Assembly: GCA_033030425.1 (NCBI GenBank)
Contig: JAUFSD010000012.1
Coordinates: 248,001-312,000, forward strand
Reading direction: 5' to 3'
Source: Verpa conica
Lineage: Eukaryota; Ascomycota; Pezizomycetes; Pezizales; Morchellaceae
Length of the DNA: 64,000 nucleotides
The notes under the pieces are model-generated. The model searched no databases, was not told the DNA's origin, and was given only the letters and a program-made list of their open reading frames with translations. Shown piece by piece: positions 11,017-21,402 of this stretch. A program made the position numbers and the translations under genes. Within the stretch, counting starts at the first letter, position 1. Each line of letters starts with the position of its first letter.

Positions 11017-14000
11017 TTAACCGCCCACTTGGGTACTATCTCCACTTATACCACCTATTTGCCTAGCTCTAGAAAGGCATTCACCAAATCCACCAAATCC
11101 CCAAGTGTCTATGTATCCCTCTATATCGTATTCTAAACGAGGGTCGTTGATAGGAATTTCTAGGCCGTGTTCGATTATTCGAGATTCCGGGTTCGGTGGC
11201 CATTCACAGGTACCAGCTGGTAGATAAGCAACACCTTGGATTGGTATAATATTGATAGATTGATCGAATTCATCTAGCTCGGCTGTAAAGCCATTAACAT
11301 TAACCATCGTGCTTTGGTTGTGGGTTTTATCCCCGGGGCCTTGGCCGCTTTTGTCGGGTAACTGCTGGTGGGTGGTATGCTGTGAAGTTGGGTGTTCATA
11401 AACCGGCCTTAGGATTCTAGATTGCTGGGTGTTGGATGGCCCGGCTGGGGAGTCACAAGCAGCTATATGATAGACATTGCGCTCGGCCTCAATGCCACCG
11501 ACGTCATTGGGTAATTCCTGGCGGGCCCTTGAAATCCAACCTTTGTCGTATTCGTTCAATAATTCGTCCGCAGCCCCGTCCTTAAGATCTAGGCGAACCG
11601 TAAGAAATTCCGCCAGGCCCAGTTGATATGCCTGTTTTTCTTGGGGGGTAACCGTAGTGCGCGTAAGCGGTAGAGTACCAGGGGCCGGGGCCGTGTAGAG
11701 TTCAATCGGGTGCCAAACTATCATTGTTTTTGTTAAAATTCATATAAAAATTCAATAGATGAGTGGACTTACATGGATCTGGTACATGTAGAGGGAATAA
11801 GACTTCATATATTTTCTCCCAAGTCCTCACCTTCCCTATCTCTTCAGACTTTTCTTTGGCTGCTATTTCCTCGGATGGATCATAAATCTCCGGCTTGCTG
11901 CAGTCGTCACTATCCAAATGCTGATTGATTTTTTCTTGAGTGCACTCTTGAAAGACTTTGCACCGGGGACACCGGAGCTTTAAATGAGCTGACCTGCAAT
12001 GATCTCTTTGAATTCAGATCAGCGCTGCAATGGAATCTTGATTCTTGGAGTATGTGGAATTATACTTTACTTGGTCTAGCTTGACGCTGTTCCATTCAGC
12101 ACATCCGCGGTGCTCTAGGGGATTGTTCTTATAATAGGGGCAGGCGAATGGTTTCTTGTGCTGGTCCGGTAGTTTATTCTGGCCCCCTTTATCTTTCCTT
12201 CGCCTTTTATTAGGCCGCCGGGGATTCTCATCCTCATCATCTTGCATACCACGCTTTGAACCCTTTGCGGAGCCTTCAGAAGTAGGAAGGTTCCGTGAGA
12301 CAATCCCATTGCTTTTCCCTCCCCTCGCTTCTCCACCTCCACGGCCCTGGATATACCCATTGGTTGTTCGGCTAGATGTTGCTTCTATACTATAGTGACT
12401 GCTATCGCCATCTGAACTTGTCCCCATCTCATCATCGTCATCCCCTAGTTCCGCCTCATCCTCATCCCCGTCATCATCCTCATCATCATCACGGTCATCC
12501 TCATCCTCATGCCCAAGCTCTAGGACTGCATCTTCCGTGAAAGAGGATGGCTTCCTTCGTGTCAGGCTTCCAGGTAAGATATCACTAGACACAGTATCAA
12601 CTTTTGTGGCTGACTTTGGGGACTCGCTATAATTCTGACCACCATTCACTAGCTGTTTCTTAGGGGAACCTTCACAAGTATTATCGGCTTCAGTGGTTGA
12701 CCCTAATCTAACCTCGGAATCTGGGTTCGTCTCTTGATGGCTGATGCCCCCAGCCTGTGTAGCCATCTTGCTCAGAAAATTAGCTACCCCAACGTGACCA
12801 CCAGATACTGCTAAATCTAAGGGCGTATGACCATCCTTATCCCGAAAGGAGACGTCGGCTCTATTTGTAACCAATAGGGAGACAATAGGGGGGTCGCCTC
12901 CAGCTGCTGCTTCATGAAGTGCGGTGCGTTTATTGTTGTCTTGACATGAGACATCCGCTCCTAACTTTATAAGTTCTGTGACTGCCCCAAACTGACGTGA
13001 ATTAGCTGCGCAGTGGAGTGCAGTACGCCCACTGCTATCTTGGCACGAGACACCAGCACCACTCTTGAGTAATAGGGAGGTAATCCGAGTGTCTCCCCTG
13101 TCCAGTGCGTTATGGAGCGCGGTACGTCCATTGTTGTCTTGACATGAGGCGTCGGCCCCGTTTTCAAGCAGCAGTTTGATGATAGAAGAGTCCCCCCATG
13201 CTGTTGCTTCGTGGAGTGCTGTGTGCCCATTATTGTCTTGACACGAGATATCGGCCCCACTCTTAAGTATTAGCAAGACAATAGAAGCGCACCCCCTAAG
13301 GGCTGCGTTGTGGAGTGCGGTTCGACCGTGGCTGTCTTGACATGAGACGTCGGCACCATTCTCAAGCAGTAGCTGGATGATAGAGCAGTCACCCCAAGCT
13401 GCTGCTTCGTGGAGTGCGGTGTACCCATTGTTGTCTTGACACGAAACATCGGCACCATTTTCAGTTAGTAATAAGACGACAGAGGTATCTCTTCCAAGGG
13501 CTGCTTCGTGGAGTGCAGTGCGCCCTCTACCATCCTTACACAAGACGTCTGCCCCATTTTCAAGTAGTAGCGAGACGATAGAAGGGTCGCCTCTCGCTGC
13601 TGCTTTGTGGAGTGCATTGCGACCATCGTTGTCTTGACACAAGACATTGGCTCCACCCTCAAGCAGTAGTTGGATAATAGAACAGTCGCCCCGGGCCGCC
13701 GCTTCATGGAGTAGTGTGCGCCCTTTGCTGTCTTGACAGGAAAAATCAACGATACCCTTAATGAGCAGGGAGGCAGTCCGGGGGTCCCCCTCAGACAATG
13801 CGTCATGGAGTGCGTTGCGCCCATTGTTGTCTTGACACGAAGCGTCCGCTCCATTTTCAAGCAATAGTCGAATGACAGAAGGGTCACCCCAAGCTGCTGC
13901 TTCATGAAGGGCGGTGCGCCCTTTGATATCTTGACGAGAGAGGTCAACCCCATTCTTAAGTAGAAGGGAGGTAATCTGGGTGTCCCGCCTGGCCAATGCG

Positions 14001-14449
14001 TAATGGAGTGCGGTACGTCCATTACTGTCTTGACACGAGGCGTCTGCTCCACTATCAAGTAGTAGTGAGACAATAGAAGGGCTACCCTTAATTACTGCTT
14101 TGTGGAGTATAGTTTGTCCATTGTGGTCTTGGGAGGAGACGTCGGCTCCGTTTGCAAGTAGTCCGGCAATAAAGTGCCTGTCGTTTGCGGATATCGCTTT
14201 TTGGAGGTCGATGGATCTACTAATAGCTACTGGGGGTGAGGATACATCGCTATCCTGGCTTTTGGTGCCTGAGTAGTGGAAAATGTAAGTAGGTATTAAC
14301 GAAAAGAAACAAAAAGTGGTATTCATATGATCAAGCGCTGGCCTCTTACCGGGTGCACTCGAGCTAGCGGGGTTATCATTGGGCAATATCTTGGCCTCTG
14401 CCTCTGTTTGACCCTTTACCTCCCCTCCAGGTACCGTTATGATATTCAT
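11017..14449 (-). CDS. Ankyrin / C2H2-C2HC zinc-finger protein B (family member 2)
   Basis: Four exons: 14449-14350, 14268-12066, 12005-11773 and 11717-11017 (1078 residues). Intron 1 is a multiple of three, so it could also be read through. Fourteen ankyrin repeats span residues about 56-532, using SCQDNNGRTALHEAAA-type units with little decay. An acidic stretch follows (about 620-646), then a basic NKRRRK patch (about 718). Finger 1 begins FACPYYKNNPL (about 742) and its second half is in exon 3 as KDHCRSAHLK. Finger 2 is CPRC...H...C, followed by KTWEKIYEVLFPLHVPDP. The tail has a helical segment, YQLGLAEFLTVRLDL...LLNEYDKGW, also seen in C, E and F. This is the most intact ankyrin member and the best type sequence. 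Probably nuclear; the function is unknown. Confidence 0.85.
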
Positions 14450-14512
14450 AACTCGGGCGACAATATAACTCGTGCTTGGGTATGATCTAGGGTATCTGTA
14501 GCTGGTAACGTG

Positions 14513-14528
14513 GCTATATACGTATACC
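14513..14528 (-). promoter_or_regulatory. TATA-like element of gene B
   Basis: On the minus strand GGTATACGTATATAGC lies about 65 bases upstream of ATG 14449, the same spacing as in gene A. Confidence 0.5.
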
Positions 14529-14560
14529 AGGGGTATTAAGAAACGGCGGTGGGATAGTGA

Positions 14561-14650
14561 TAAGCTCCTGGGCCAAGTCAAGACCTATACTGGGCGCTTG
14601 TTGAAGACTTGCGCCTGAGATAGGTCTTCTGTTCCCGGAGCTTCATGCGT
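14561..14650 (-). promoter_or_regulatory. Conserved upstream block of gene B, shared with gene A
   Basis: This is the counterpart of the gene A block at 9548-9629. The plus-strand core CGGAGCTTCATGCGT is identical and TTGCGCCT is conserved about 22 bases before it. The patch AAGCTCCTGGGCCAAG matches the second part. Order and spacing are kept. Confidence 0.5.
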
Positions 14651-14671
14651 TATTGCTATAGTAACTGATAG

Positions 14672-14792
14672 ACAGAATGGAGTATTGGAAGTGGAATAGA
14701 GGATTGAAAGCAGAATAGGGGATTGGAGGGGCAGAATAGGGGATTGAGAGGCAGAATAGGGGATTGGGGAGGCAGAATGCAGATTTGGAGAG
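14672..14792 (+). repeat. Minisatellite upstream of gene B (about 22-bp unit)
   Basis: Five to six tandem units of GCAGAATAGGGGATTGGAG with small variations lie directly upstream of the conserved promoter block of gene B. Gene A has only a short related purine-rich patch at the same place (about 9650). Confidence 0.75.
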
Positions 14793-15399
14793 ACAGGCAA
14801 TGAGCAGGCTGCCTGAAGACTATAAGTGAAAAACAGGTCGCAAAACTTTCAGTTTTACAATCACGTGATTAATTTTACAGTATCACTCCAGTTCTTATTT
14901 AAAATTAGACTGTTGCGCGTCTTACCAATCACTAAGTTACATCATATCCAAATAGAAGACTGTTGCATATAACTCGCATACTTATTAGGGTACTTGCATA
15001 GATTACTACGAGAGTGCTCGGCCCTCGTCGTTGGGAGCGCGTCAGTGGCAATATATCTCTACTAAAATTCATCGCGACGCAGCCCTAACCCAATAAATAT
15101 GGTGCCAAAGAAGACCCAGGGTTTTACTTCATGCACCATCTAATTTCTTCTATTTTTGTGGTTACATCCGTTGTTTGAAAACTTCATTGCATTGGATTTT
15201 GGTGTGCCACCGTGGTTGCAGCCTTGACTTTAATAGGCGCCTGAGTTTCAGCCTTTTAATAATTACATGTATTGTTACTTATCTCGTAATTATCTACTCA
15301 CATCTTCCGTCTACTCGTGGGAGAAACAATGTACGTAACCCCCCTTTACCAAAATTCTTGCTAAGGCTGAAACTAAAACCGAATTATATTAAGCTTCAT
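14793..15399. other. Intergenic, no gene seen
   Basis: AT-rich sequence without a supportable gene. A plus-strand frame at about 15175-15411 has no recognisable features. Confidence 0.5.
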
Positions 15400-15777
15400 T
15401 TATATACGTAAATGGGGTTCGTTGCTGTTGGTACTTTCATTTGCTTTAATAGACTGACTACTTTTACCAATCCAAATAGGTTTAATTTTCTCACTAGCTA
15501 GAGTTGGAGAATTATTGTAGGCCTACAGCTATTAATTATCGCTTACCTTGGCGTAATGGTAAGGATCTGGTATACTATACCTTGCGCGGTTAAGATAAGG
15601 TGCGATTAGTAATAATGTAGTTACCATAGTCATAGCATTTGTCTCCGTTATCGGCACCCCTAGTGATTGTGGCTGGCCACCAGCCGTGTAGACCGGCTCT
15701 AGAGCACTAATAGAGGTCTGGCAGCTGGGCAAAAATGTTTTACTCCCGTGTTTCTGTTTCGGAGTCTTCAGTGCCAT
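15400..15777 (-). CDS. Possible small two-exon gene, unrecognised
   Basis: An ATG at 15777 opens 76 codons ending at a good donor (AAG/GTAAGC, about 15549). A frame that continues from an AGTGAG acceptor adds about 29 codons to a stop at 15400. The peptide has no motif I recognise: it starts MALKTPKQKHG and is rich in Ser, Thr and Pro. No upstream regulatory sequence is evident and no homologous copy is seen in the window. It could be chance; only the splice-site match raises it above background. Confidence 0.2.
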
Positions 15778-16915
15778 AGGTTAGAGATACCGGCTTACTC
15801 GGCTAAGGTACTTGATTTCCATTATTTGCGTAATGGTTTTTCTACCTCTTCCTCCTTCAGATACAGATGCAAGCGACATTTAGAAAGTCATGCTAAACTT
15901 TACTGATATTCCCATTGATTAGCAAGATTCGCAGTGCTTGCTAATCCGAACTAGGTGTAAGCGATAGTCCGTTGTCGCTAGTAATTGTTATAAACACTTC
16001 GATTTGATTCTGTCGATATAAACGGTTTCCCTGTCACAATCAATACTGTATGAGGTAAGCTTATTAAGTTGGTCTGGTGTATTTGGAGGAGGGGTAGACT
16101 CTTTGCCAAGTTGTTGCCTTGTCTAGCTTATCAGCCCTTTTCAAAGCCTTGTCCCTCCCACACCATGCGGGGTCATTGATTCCTCAGCAGTTCTCGTTAA
16201 TTCCAAGCTCGGAGTTAGTTTCTCCGGCTGCATAGAAGAAACACGATGTTTCAAATGGTAGTACTGACAGCTGTCAAACTTGGAGCTTCTAGAGGAAGAT
16301 TGCATTCATACTTCGTCAGCCGGGTATCAGTGCTGTGTCACTCTTTACTGTCTAAGTATGTAAGAGGGCTCCTTTTGTACGTAATAGGTAGGTGAATTGT
16401 TTCTTACGTTACTGCTAGGGCCGTTTTCTTTGGCCTCTTCTATCTTATTGATTTATTGAGTCTTTTACCAAGTAAACTATGTAGAATTTTCATTATATAT
16501 AGTTGTGGCTACTAGTATTTAACTAGTTTCCAAAGCTTTGGCGAGCCGGAGTTTCCCTGGGGTACGCTGTTTAACTCTTTTGTCCGCTCTCTCGCTCTCT
16601 CACTCTCTCCTTTCCTCCAATTCCCCTTACCTATAACCCCCAGCACCTCCAGATCTTGTATAGTAAGAAGATATCTCCAGGCCGGTATAGCTGTTACCCC
16701 CGCTCGGACTTGTTCCTGCTTCATTATTAGTATCCTCTAGGCCTATCTCACGTTTGACGTATTCCTCTTGTGAAATCGTTAGATATGTTATGGAATAGCT
16801 CTATGGTCTTTACTCCGGAGGCTTCTCGCAACTATGGCCGCCGCTTTCTTGGCTTTTATGGGGAGCATGAACGCCTACGCTGGTAAAAGATTTGGGAATT
16901 CAAAGTGCAAATTTA
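15778..16915. other. Intergenic, no gene seen
   Basis: AT-rich sequence with only short frames lacking motifs. I see no structure beyond low-complexity patches. Confidence 0.5.
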
Positions 16916-17010
16916 TGGAGCGTTGGATGTGTTGAAACCTATTTTATCACCGGTGACAAGCAAGTTAAAGGCCACTAGTGGTAAATTACAGGCTAGCTAC
17001 TAGAGCTAGA
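16916..17010 (+). mobile_element. Partial MITE, TGG...CCA family
   Basis: The segment starts TA/TGGAGCGTTGGATGTGT and continues with TTTTATCACCGGTG, matching the left end of the full element at 17293-17528. A right end could not be found, so the copy looks truncated or heavily diverged. It contains ACTAGTGGT-type palindromes typical of this family. Confidence 0.5.
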
Positions 17011-17292
17011 TTCGGATTAGCTCCGGACATAAATAAAAGGATAAGCATGCTAGTTAGCATGGGACTCTATAGCAAAAGTATGGGGGTATATATAGTATAT
17101 ATAGATTACCGCTAGTGGTATAGTCTCCGGTAGAATTGTTGCGAAAGCAGGGGCTAGCGAGCAAGGGTTTTGTGGCTAGTGCCCACTACTGGAATCTTTA
17201 TTGAGGACATTAGATACTAATCAGACCTCTGGGTCCTGTATGGAGCGGTTTTTTTGTTTTTTGTTTTCCTTAATAAATACATGAGTCCTGTA

Positions 17293-17528
17293 TGGAGCAG
17301 TGAATGTGTCAAAAGTATTTTACCACCGCGGCCGGTGTATCATACCTCAACTATACTGAATTTTAGAGCGTATACGGCCACTGGCAGCTATTTTCACTAC
17401 CAGCAGTCTTCAATTCCCCACTAGTGATATGGGCTTCCGAATTACAGTAATGAAGGTATAGTACCTCTAAATTCCAGTTCTCTAGTACCACCAGTGGTAA
17501 AATAGGTTTTGACACATTCACCGCGCCA
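17293..17528. mobile_element. MITE with about 45-bp terminal inverted repeats and TA target duplication
   Basis: The ends are TGGAGCAGTGAATGTGTC and the complement of TGGCGCGGTGAATGTGTC, flanked by TA at 17291-17292 and 17529-17530. The inverted repeats extend through TTTTACCAC on both sides. The interior holds ACCACTAGTGG-like palindromes and has no coding capacity. The TA duplication is what Tc1/mariner-type transposases make; the mobilising enzyme is not in the window. Confidence 0.75.
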
Positions 17529-18005
17529 TAGTACAACCCCACTTAGCAATGACTGGCTATATTGGTGTTTACCGCTAAAAAAACAATTTGTTAGATAAGT
17601 AAGATAGTGATCAAAGATAGAGATATAGGAAAGACAGTTTGCAGTCTTTGATAGACTATCTATATACAGTTCTGGGTTACTCCGCTTCTAAAGAAAATAA
17701 TGAATGACTCAGATACATAGGAAACACATTCATTCATGCTAGTATTGCCTCCGACCCCCCCTTGTGTGAAAAACAAAAATGAAATTTGATGAAAATATCG
17801 AAGTATGGTTAAGGTTTGCGTCTGGAGTTGGCTCAACCCCTCCGGCTCCTTAATCTATCTAGGCCTCTAGCCCTCGAGGGGGTTAGCGTTTTCTTACGAG
17901 TTAGATTAGGAGCTAAGACGCGGTTAAAGGGTAGAGTAATTAAAGTCTATTACCGTCTTATACACCCATGCTATAAATAGGTAGAGTATTTTACGATAAT
18001 ATCTG
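17529..18005. other. Intergenic, 3' flank of gene C
   Basis: No gene seen. The stretch follows the MITE at 17293-17528 and contains a CCTCGAG-centred palindromic patch near 17860-17890. Confidence 0.4.
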
Positions 18006-20437
18006 CTATTTTCTGTGGGAACTTCTGGCTCTGTTATGGGCCTGTCGGTTAGTATGGCGCTTTCGTGGAGTAGACTGATTTTGGGTTTCGTGTTGCTGAG
18101 TTGTAAGATATTTAATAGTGATACCGTGGTCATCTCTGGCATCACTGAGTAATGACGTCTGATTACAAGCTTTTGATGTCCAATGCCTATCATACTCGTC
18201 CAGTAACTCGCCCACAGTCCCTTCTCCCAGCTCTAAACGATCTTTAAGAAAATTTGCCAAACCCAGCTGATATCCCCGTTTGTTGAGGGAGATCGCAGCA
18301 CGGAACCGAAGGACAAATAATAGCTCGTTTTCTTCAATAGGGGACATTAAAACCTCGAACCGGCTCTGCCAAACTATTTCCTTTGTCAGAATAGATACGT
18401 AAAATACCTAGTTATGTGAGATGGCCTTACAAGGGCTCGGTGCCTGCAAAGGAAACAAGATTTCATAGATCCTCTGCCAAGTCTTTGCTTTATCCAGATC
18501 ATCAGCCTTTTCTCTAGTTGTATCCCCCCCAGGCAGATCAAAGATCTCTGGTTTCTCTGGTTTCTCGCAATCCTCATCTATCAGGTGCTGCATGACTTGG
18601 TCGTAACTGCCAGCCTGAAATACCTTGCATCGATCACAGCGGAGAGGTTTCAAGTGGTTTGTCCTACAGTGCTCCCTTTAAGTAACAAATATAGTTAGTA
18701 CTAAGTACCATATAATCTGAATTTTCAAAAAGATGGGTTGATACTTCACGTGTCGGATTTTCATACTGTGCCATCCAGCACAGTCTGAATATTTGAGGGG
18801 ATTTTTCTTGAAATATGGGCAGGCGAATGGTTTCATGGGCTGGCCAATTCTGCCACCTTTACGTCTTTTAGTTGGTGGGCTAGAAAATCCACCCTCGTAT
18901 TGGCCACTGTGCCCTGGTTGGTTTGAAAAGCTGTGCGCAGGTCGTTTTCGTGAAATGCCCCCTCTGCTTCTCCCTTCCTCGCAGCTCCGAGCGCTCTCGA
19001 GATCTGTCCTATTACGGTTTACCTCTAGGTAATAGTAGTCGTTTTCGCCACCCGAATCTGTCTCCGTTTTATCACCGCCATCCTCTAGCTCGCTCCCACC
19101 CATCAACTCACTATCGCCCGCCCTCACAGTACCCTGCCCCAGCATTCCAATCTGGGAACTGCCATATAAAGTACAACTGAATATTAAATCGCTCTGTGAG
19201 CCTGTATCTGAAGATTCATGACTGTTTCTGTCATAATTGCTCGGTTTCTCCTTCGGCTGGATACCATACACAGGGTCCGTGTCCTCTGCACAATTATACG
19301 GCGTTTTGTTATCCCCTCCACACGTCCAAATAGCCTTCTGACCCCCGTTGTATAAATAGGAGGTTGATTGGGGGGAGTCAGTATCATAGTAATTGTCGCA
19401 TAGGCCTGTCTCTATTTCTCCCAAATTTTCATCCATACTTGTAAGAGGATGCGAGTTCAGTAGGCTGTAATCGCTAGACGTCCCGACTTGCAAGTCTCGT
19501 TCTACGCTACCAATAGGGGCCACTACCTGGGGACTAGTTGCTTCATCCTGGAAATTATCTCTACCCGAACGATAAGCTAGTCCTATTCCGCTGTTTATAG
19601 CTACCAGGCCAAATTTCGTGTGATCGGTATTCTCCTGACATAAATCGTACCTTTCGGCTGGGAGAATAGGAGTTTGAGCCACCACCGGTCTGCCAATATA
19701 GACCTCTGGGTATAGTCCCGTCTGTTCGTTGCTGTCCTCTGGTAATATTTGGGCGTCCTTCCCCAAGAGATAGATCAGAGTAGTTGGGGCTACAGCCAGT
19801 ATTGTTGTTCTCCTAGTACTACCTTGATACGAATGCCCACCTCCCTCTTCCCTTAAGCCTATATGATCATTGGGAATCGCAGTACGCGCGGAGCTATGTT
19901 TCAAATTTATTGAAGCTTCTGCGTTATGGATTAGGACGCGGATATAGTCGTCCCAGGCCTGGTACGTGCCTGCCTCATCCTAACACCAAGATGTTAGCCC
20001 CTTAATAATTTTAAGGCCATACGTTTACCTACCTCGTGATCATCGATTAGAGCAAGAGAAAAAAACAAGTGTTCGTGCCGCCATTCATCAGGTAAGGAAT
20101 CAGCTAGCCATCTAATTTGGTCGACCTCAGGTAACAAAACTAAGGGATAGGACATATTAGCCTATGAAAATTAGATCTATAAATAGAATACTCTACCTAT
20201 ACCCTCATCATCATCCTCAAAGAATATATCAACTAACGGAAACCTCAAATACTTAACCAAATTCGAATCGGCAGTATCGCAGTTTAGCCGCTGCAGCAAT
20301 ACTTCGAATTCCTTTGGAAAATCCCTGTACCTCTCATCATACTCCGTAACCTCCTTTTGGAAGTATATAAGCGTCCCTAGATATAAAATATACGGCTCCT
20401 CGGAGGGACCGTAGATCGTATATACCAAGGAGTACAT
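18006..20437 (-). CDS. Zinc-finger family member C with decayed ankyrin region and N-terminal module
   Basis: Five exons fit: 20437-20197, 20139-20033, 19979-18745, 18675-18431 and 18373-18006 (731 residues). All joins keep frame. Exons 1-2 encode a module not seen in A or B (YFQKEVTEYDERYRDFPKEF..., then LLPEVDQIRWLADSLPDEW). Exon 3 begins DEAGTYQAWDDYIRVL, then carries ankyrin-like remnants such as KDAQILPEDSNEQTGLYPEV, in which the GRTALHDA core is lost though the frame is open. An acidic stretch (near 430) and PPTKRRKGG (near 486) follow. Finger 1 is FACPYFKKNPLKYSDC...KEHCRTNH and finger 2 is CDRC...H...C, then KTWQRIYEILFPLQAPSP. The tail has YQLGLANFLKDRLEL. The start is the first ATG; a further upstream exon is possible. 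The extreme C-terminus may be frameshifted relative to its relatives. Confidence 0.7.
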
Positions 20438-21239
20438 AACAAGTGAACAGTGACGTGCAGGTGTGTATCCTAGGAATTCTGGTAAATGATGTATTTTTTG
20501 CAAGGCGATATTTGTGCTGAGGTAGGATACGAAGCTCGTATTCTGATATTATGGTTGATTACGACCGACTTTAATGAATCAAGAAAGGGGGGGGAGGGGT
20601 TAGGAATACAATATCAAATTAATTTATTGTAGATGATAGAGTTATAGAGATCTGGATTTTTTTGGGTTTATAGTAGTCTAATCTTCGAAAGATTTTATAT
20701 TATATTTATAAGAAAGGTTTGTTTCGTATTGAATAGGATATAGTACAGAGTTGATTGGAGTAGTTGGATTCCCTATTAGCAGGCATCCAGCTGCATGATC
20801 CTAAACCGGGGCCGATTGGTTACACATAACTACGCACAACTCAAAGCATAGTCATGTGATTAGATTTATAACGAGTGTACGCGACCGTCACTGTAAACTA
20901 GGCCCGTGCATCATAAATCCGACTGCATACTATGCACGCCCAGTCCATTCTAAAAACACCACGAGATTGCGGGTAGTGACCCGCTACAGCGAACTGTAAA
21001 AAAGATCGAGAAACGCGAGACACGAGAATCAGCGTTCCTATTCGTTCTTTAGGTATTTGGCAAAGATTCGAGTAGTATGATTGGCCACAATATATACCCT
21101 GATTTCTCGATGCTATCCTTTGTAGCGACTGATAGAAAAAGATCGCCGAGAGCTTGAGTGCCTTCGTTGTACACGCATCAGAAGAAAAGTCAGCGCACTA
21201 ATAGAACTTTCACTGAGGACGTGGGTGGGCTTTACGACG
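20438..21239. other. Intergenic upstream of gene C
   Basis: No other gene seen. In-frame sequence continues upstream of the ATG of gene C for about 40 codons without another ATG, ending near a TATCAG that could be a splice acceptor. A 5' exon therefore cannot be excluded. Confidence 0.4.
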
Positions 21240-21402
21240 CATTGGGTTTTTTTACCACCGGTGAAATTGAATCCTATATTAGTATAGTTTCACTTAGAAA
21301 TAAAACTCAAATTGATCGAGCACCGGTAGCCTTCAATTCACCACTGATGGCCTCCGATTTACCATCGGTGGTATGATAAGTTTTGAGACATTTACTCTAT
21401 AT
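21240..21402 (-). mobile_element. Diverged MITE copy, TGG...CCA family
   Basis: The right end (TTTTGAGACATTTACTCTATA) and the internal ACCACCGGTG / ACCATCGGTGGT palindromes match the element at 17293-17528. The internal CCTTCAATTCACCACTGATGG matches its CTTCAATTCCCCACTAGTG. The left terminus is poorly preserved. Confidence 0.5.
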
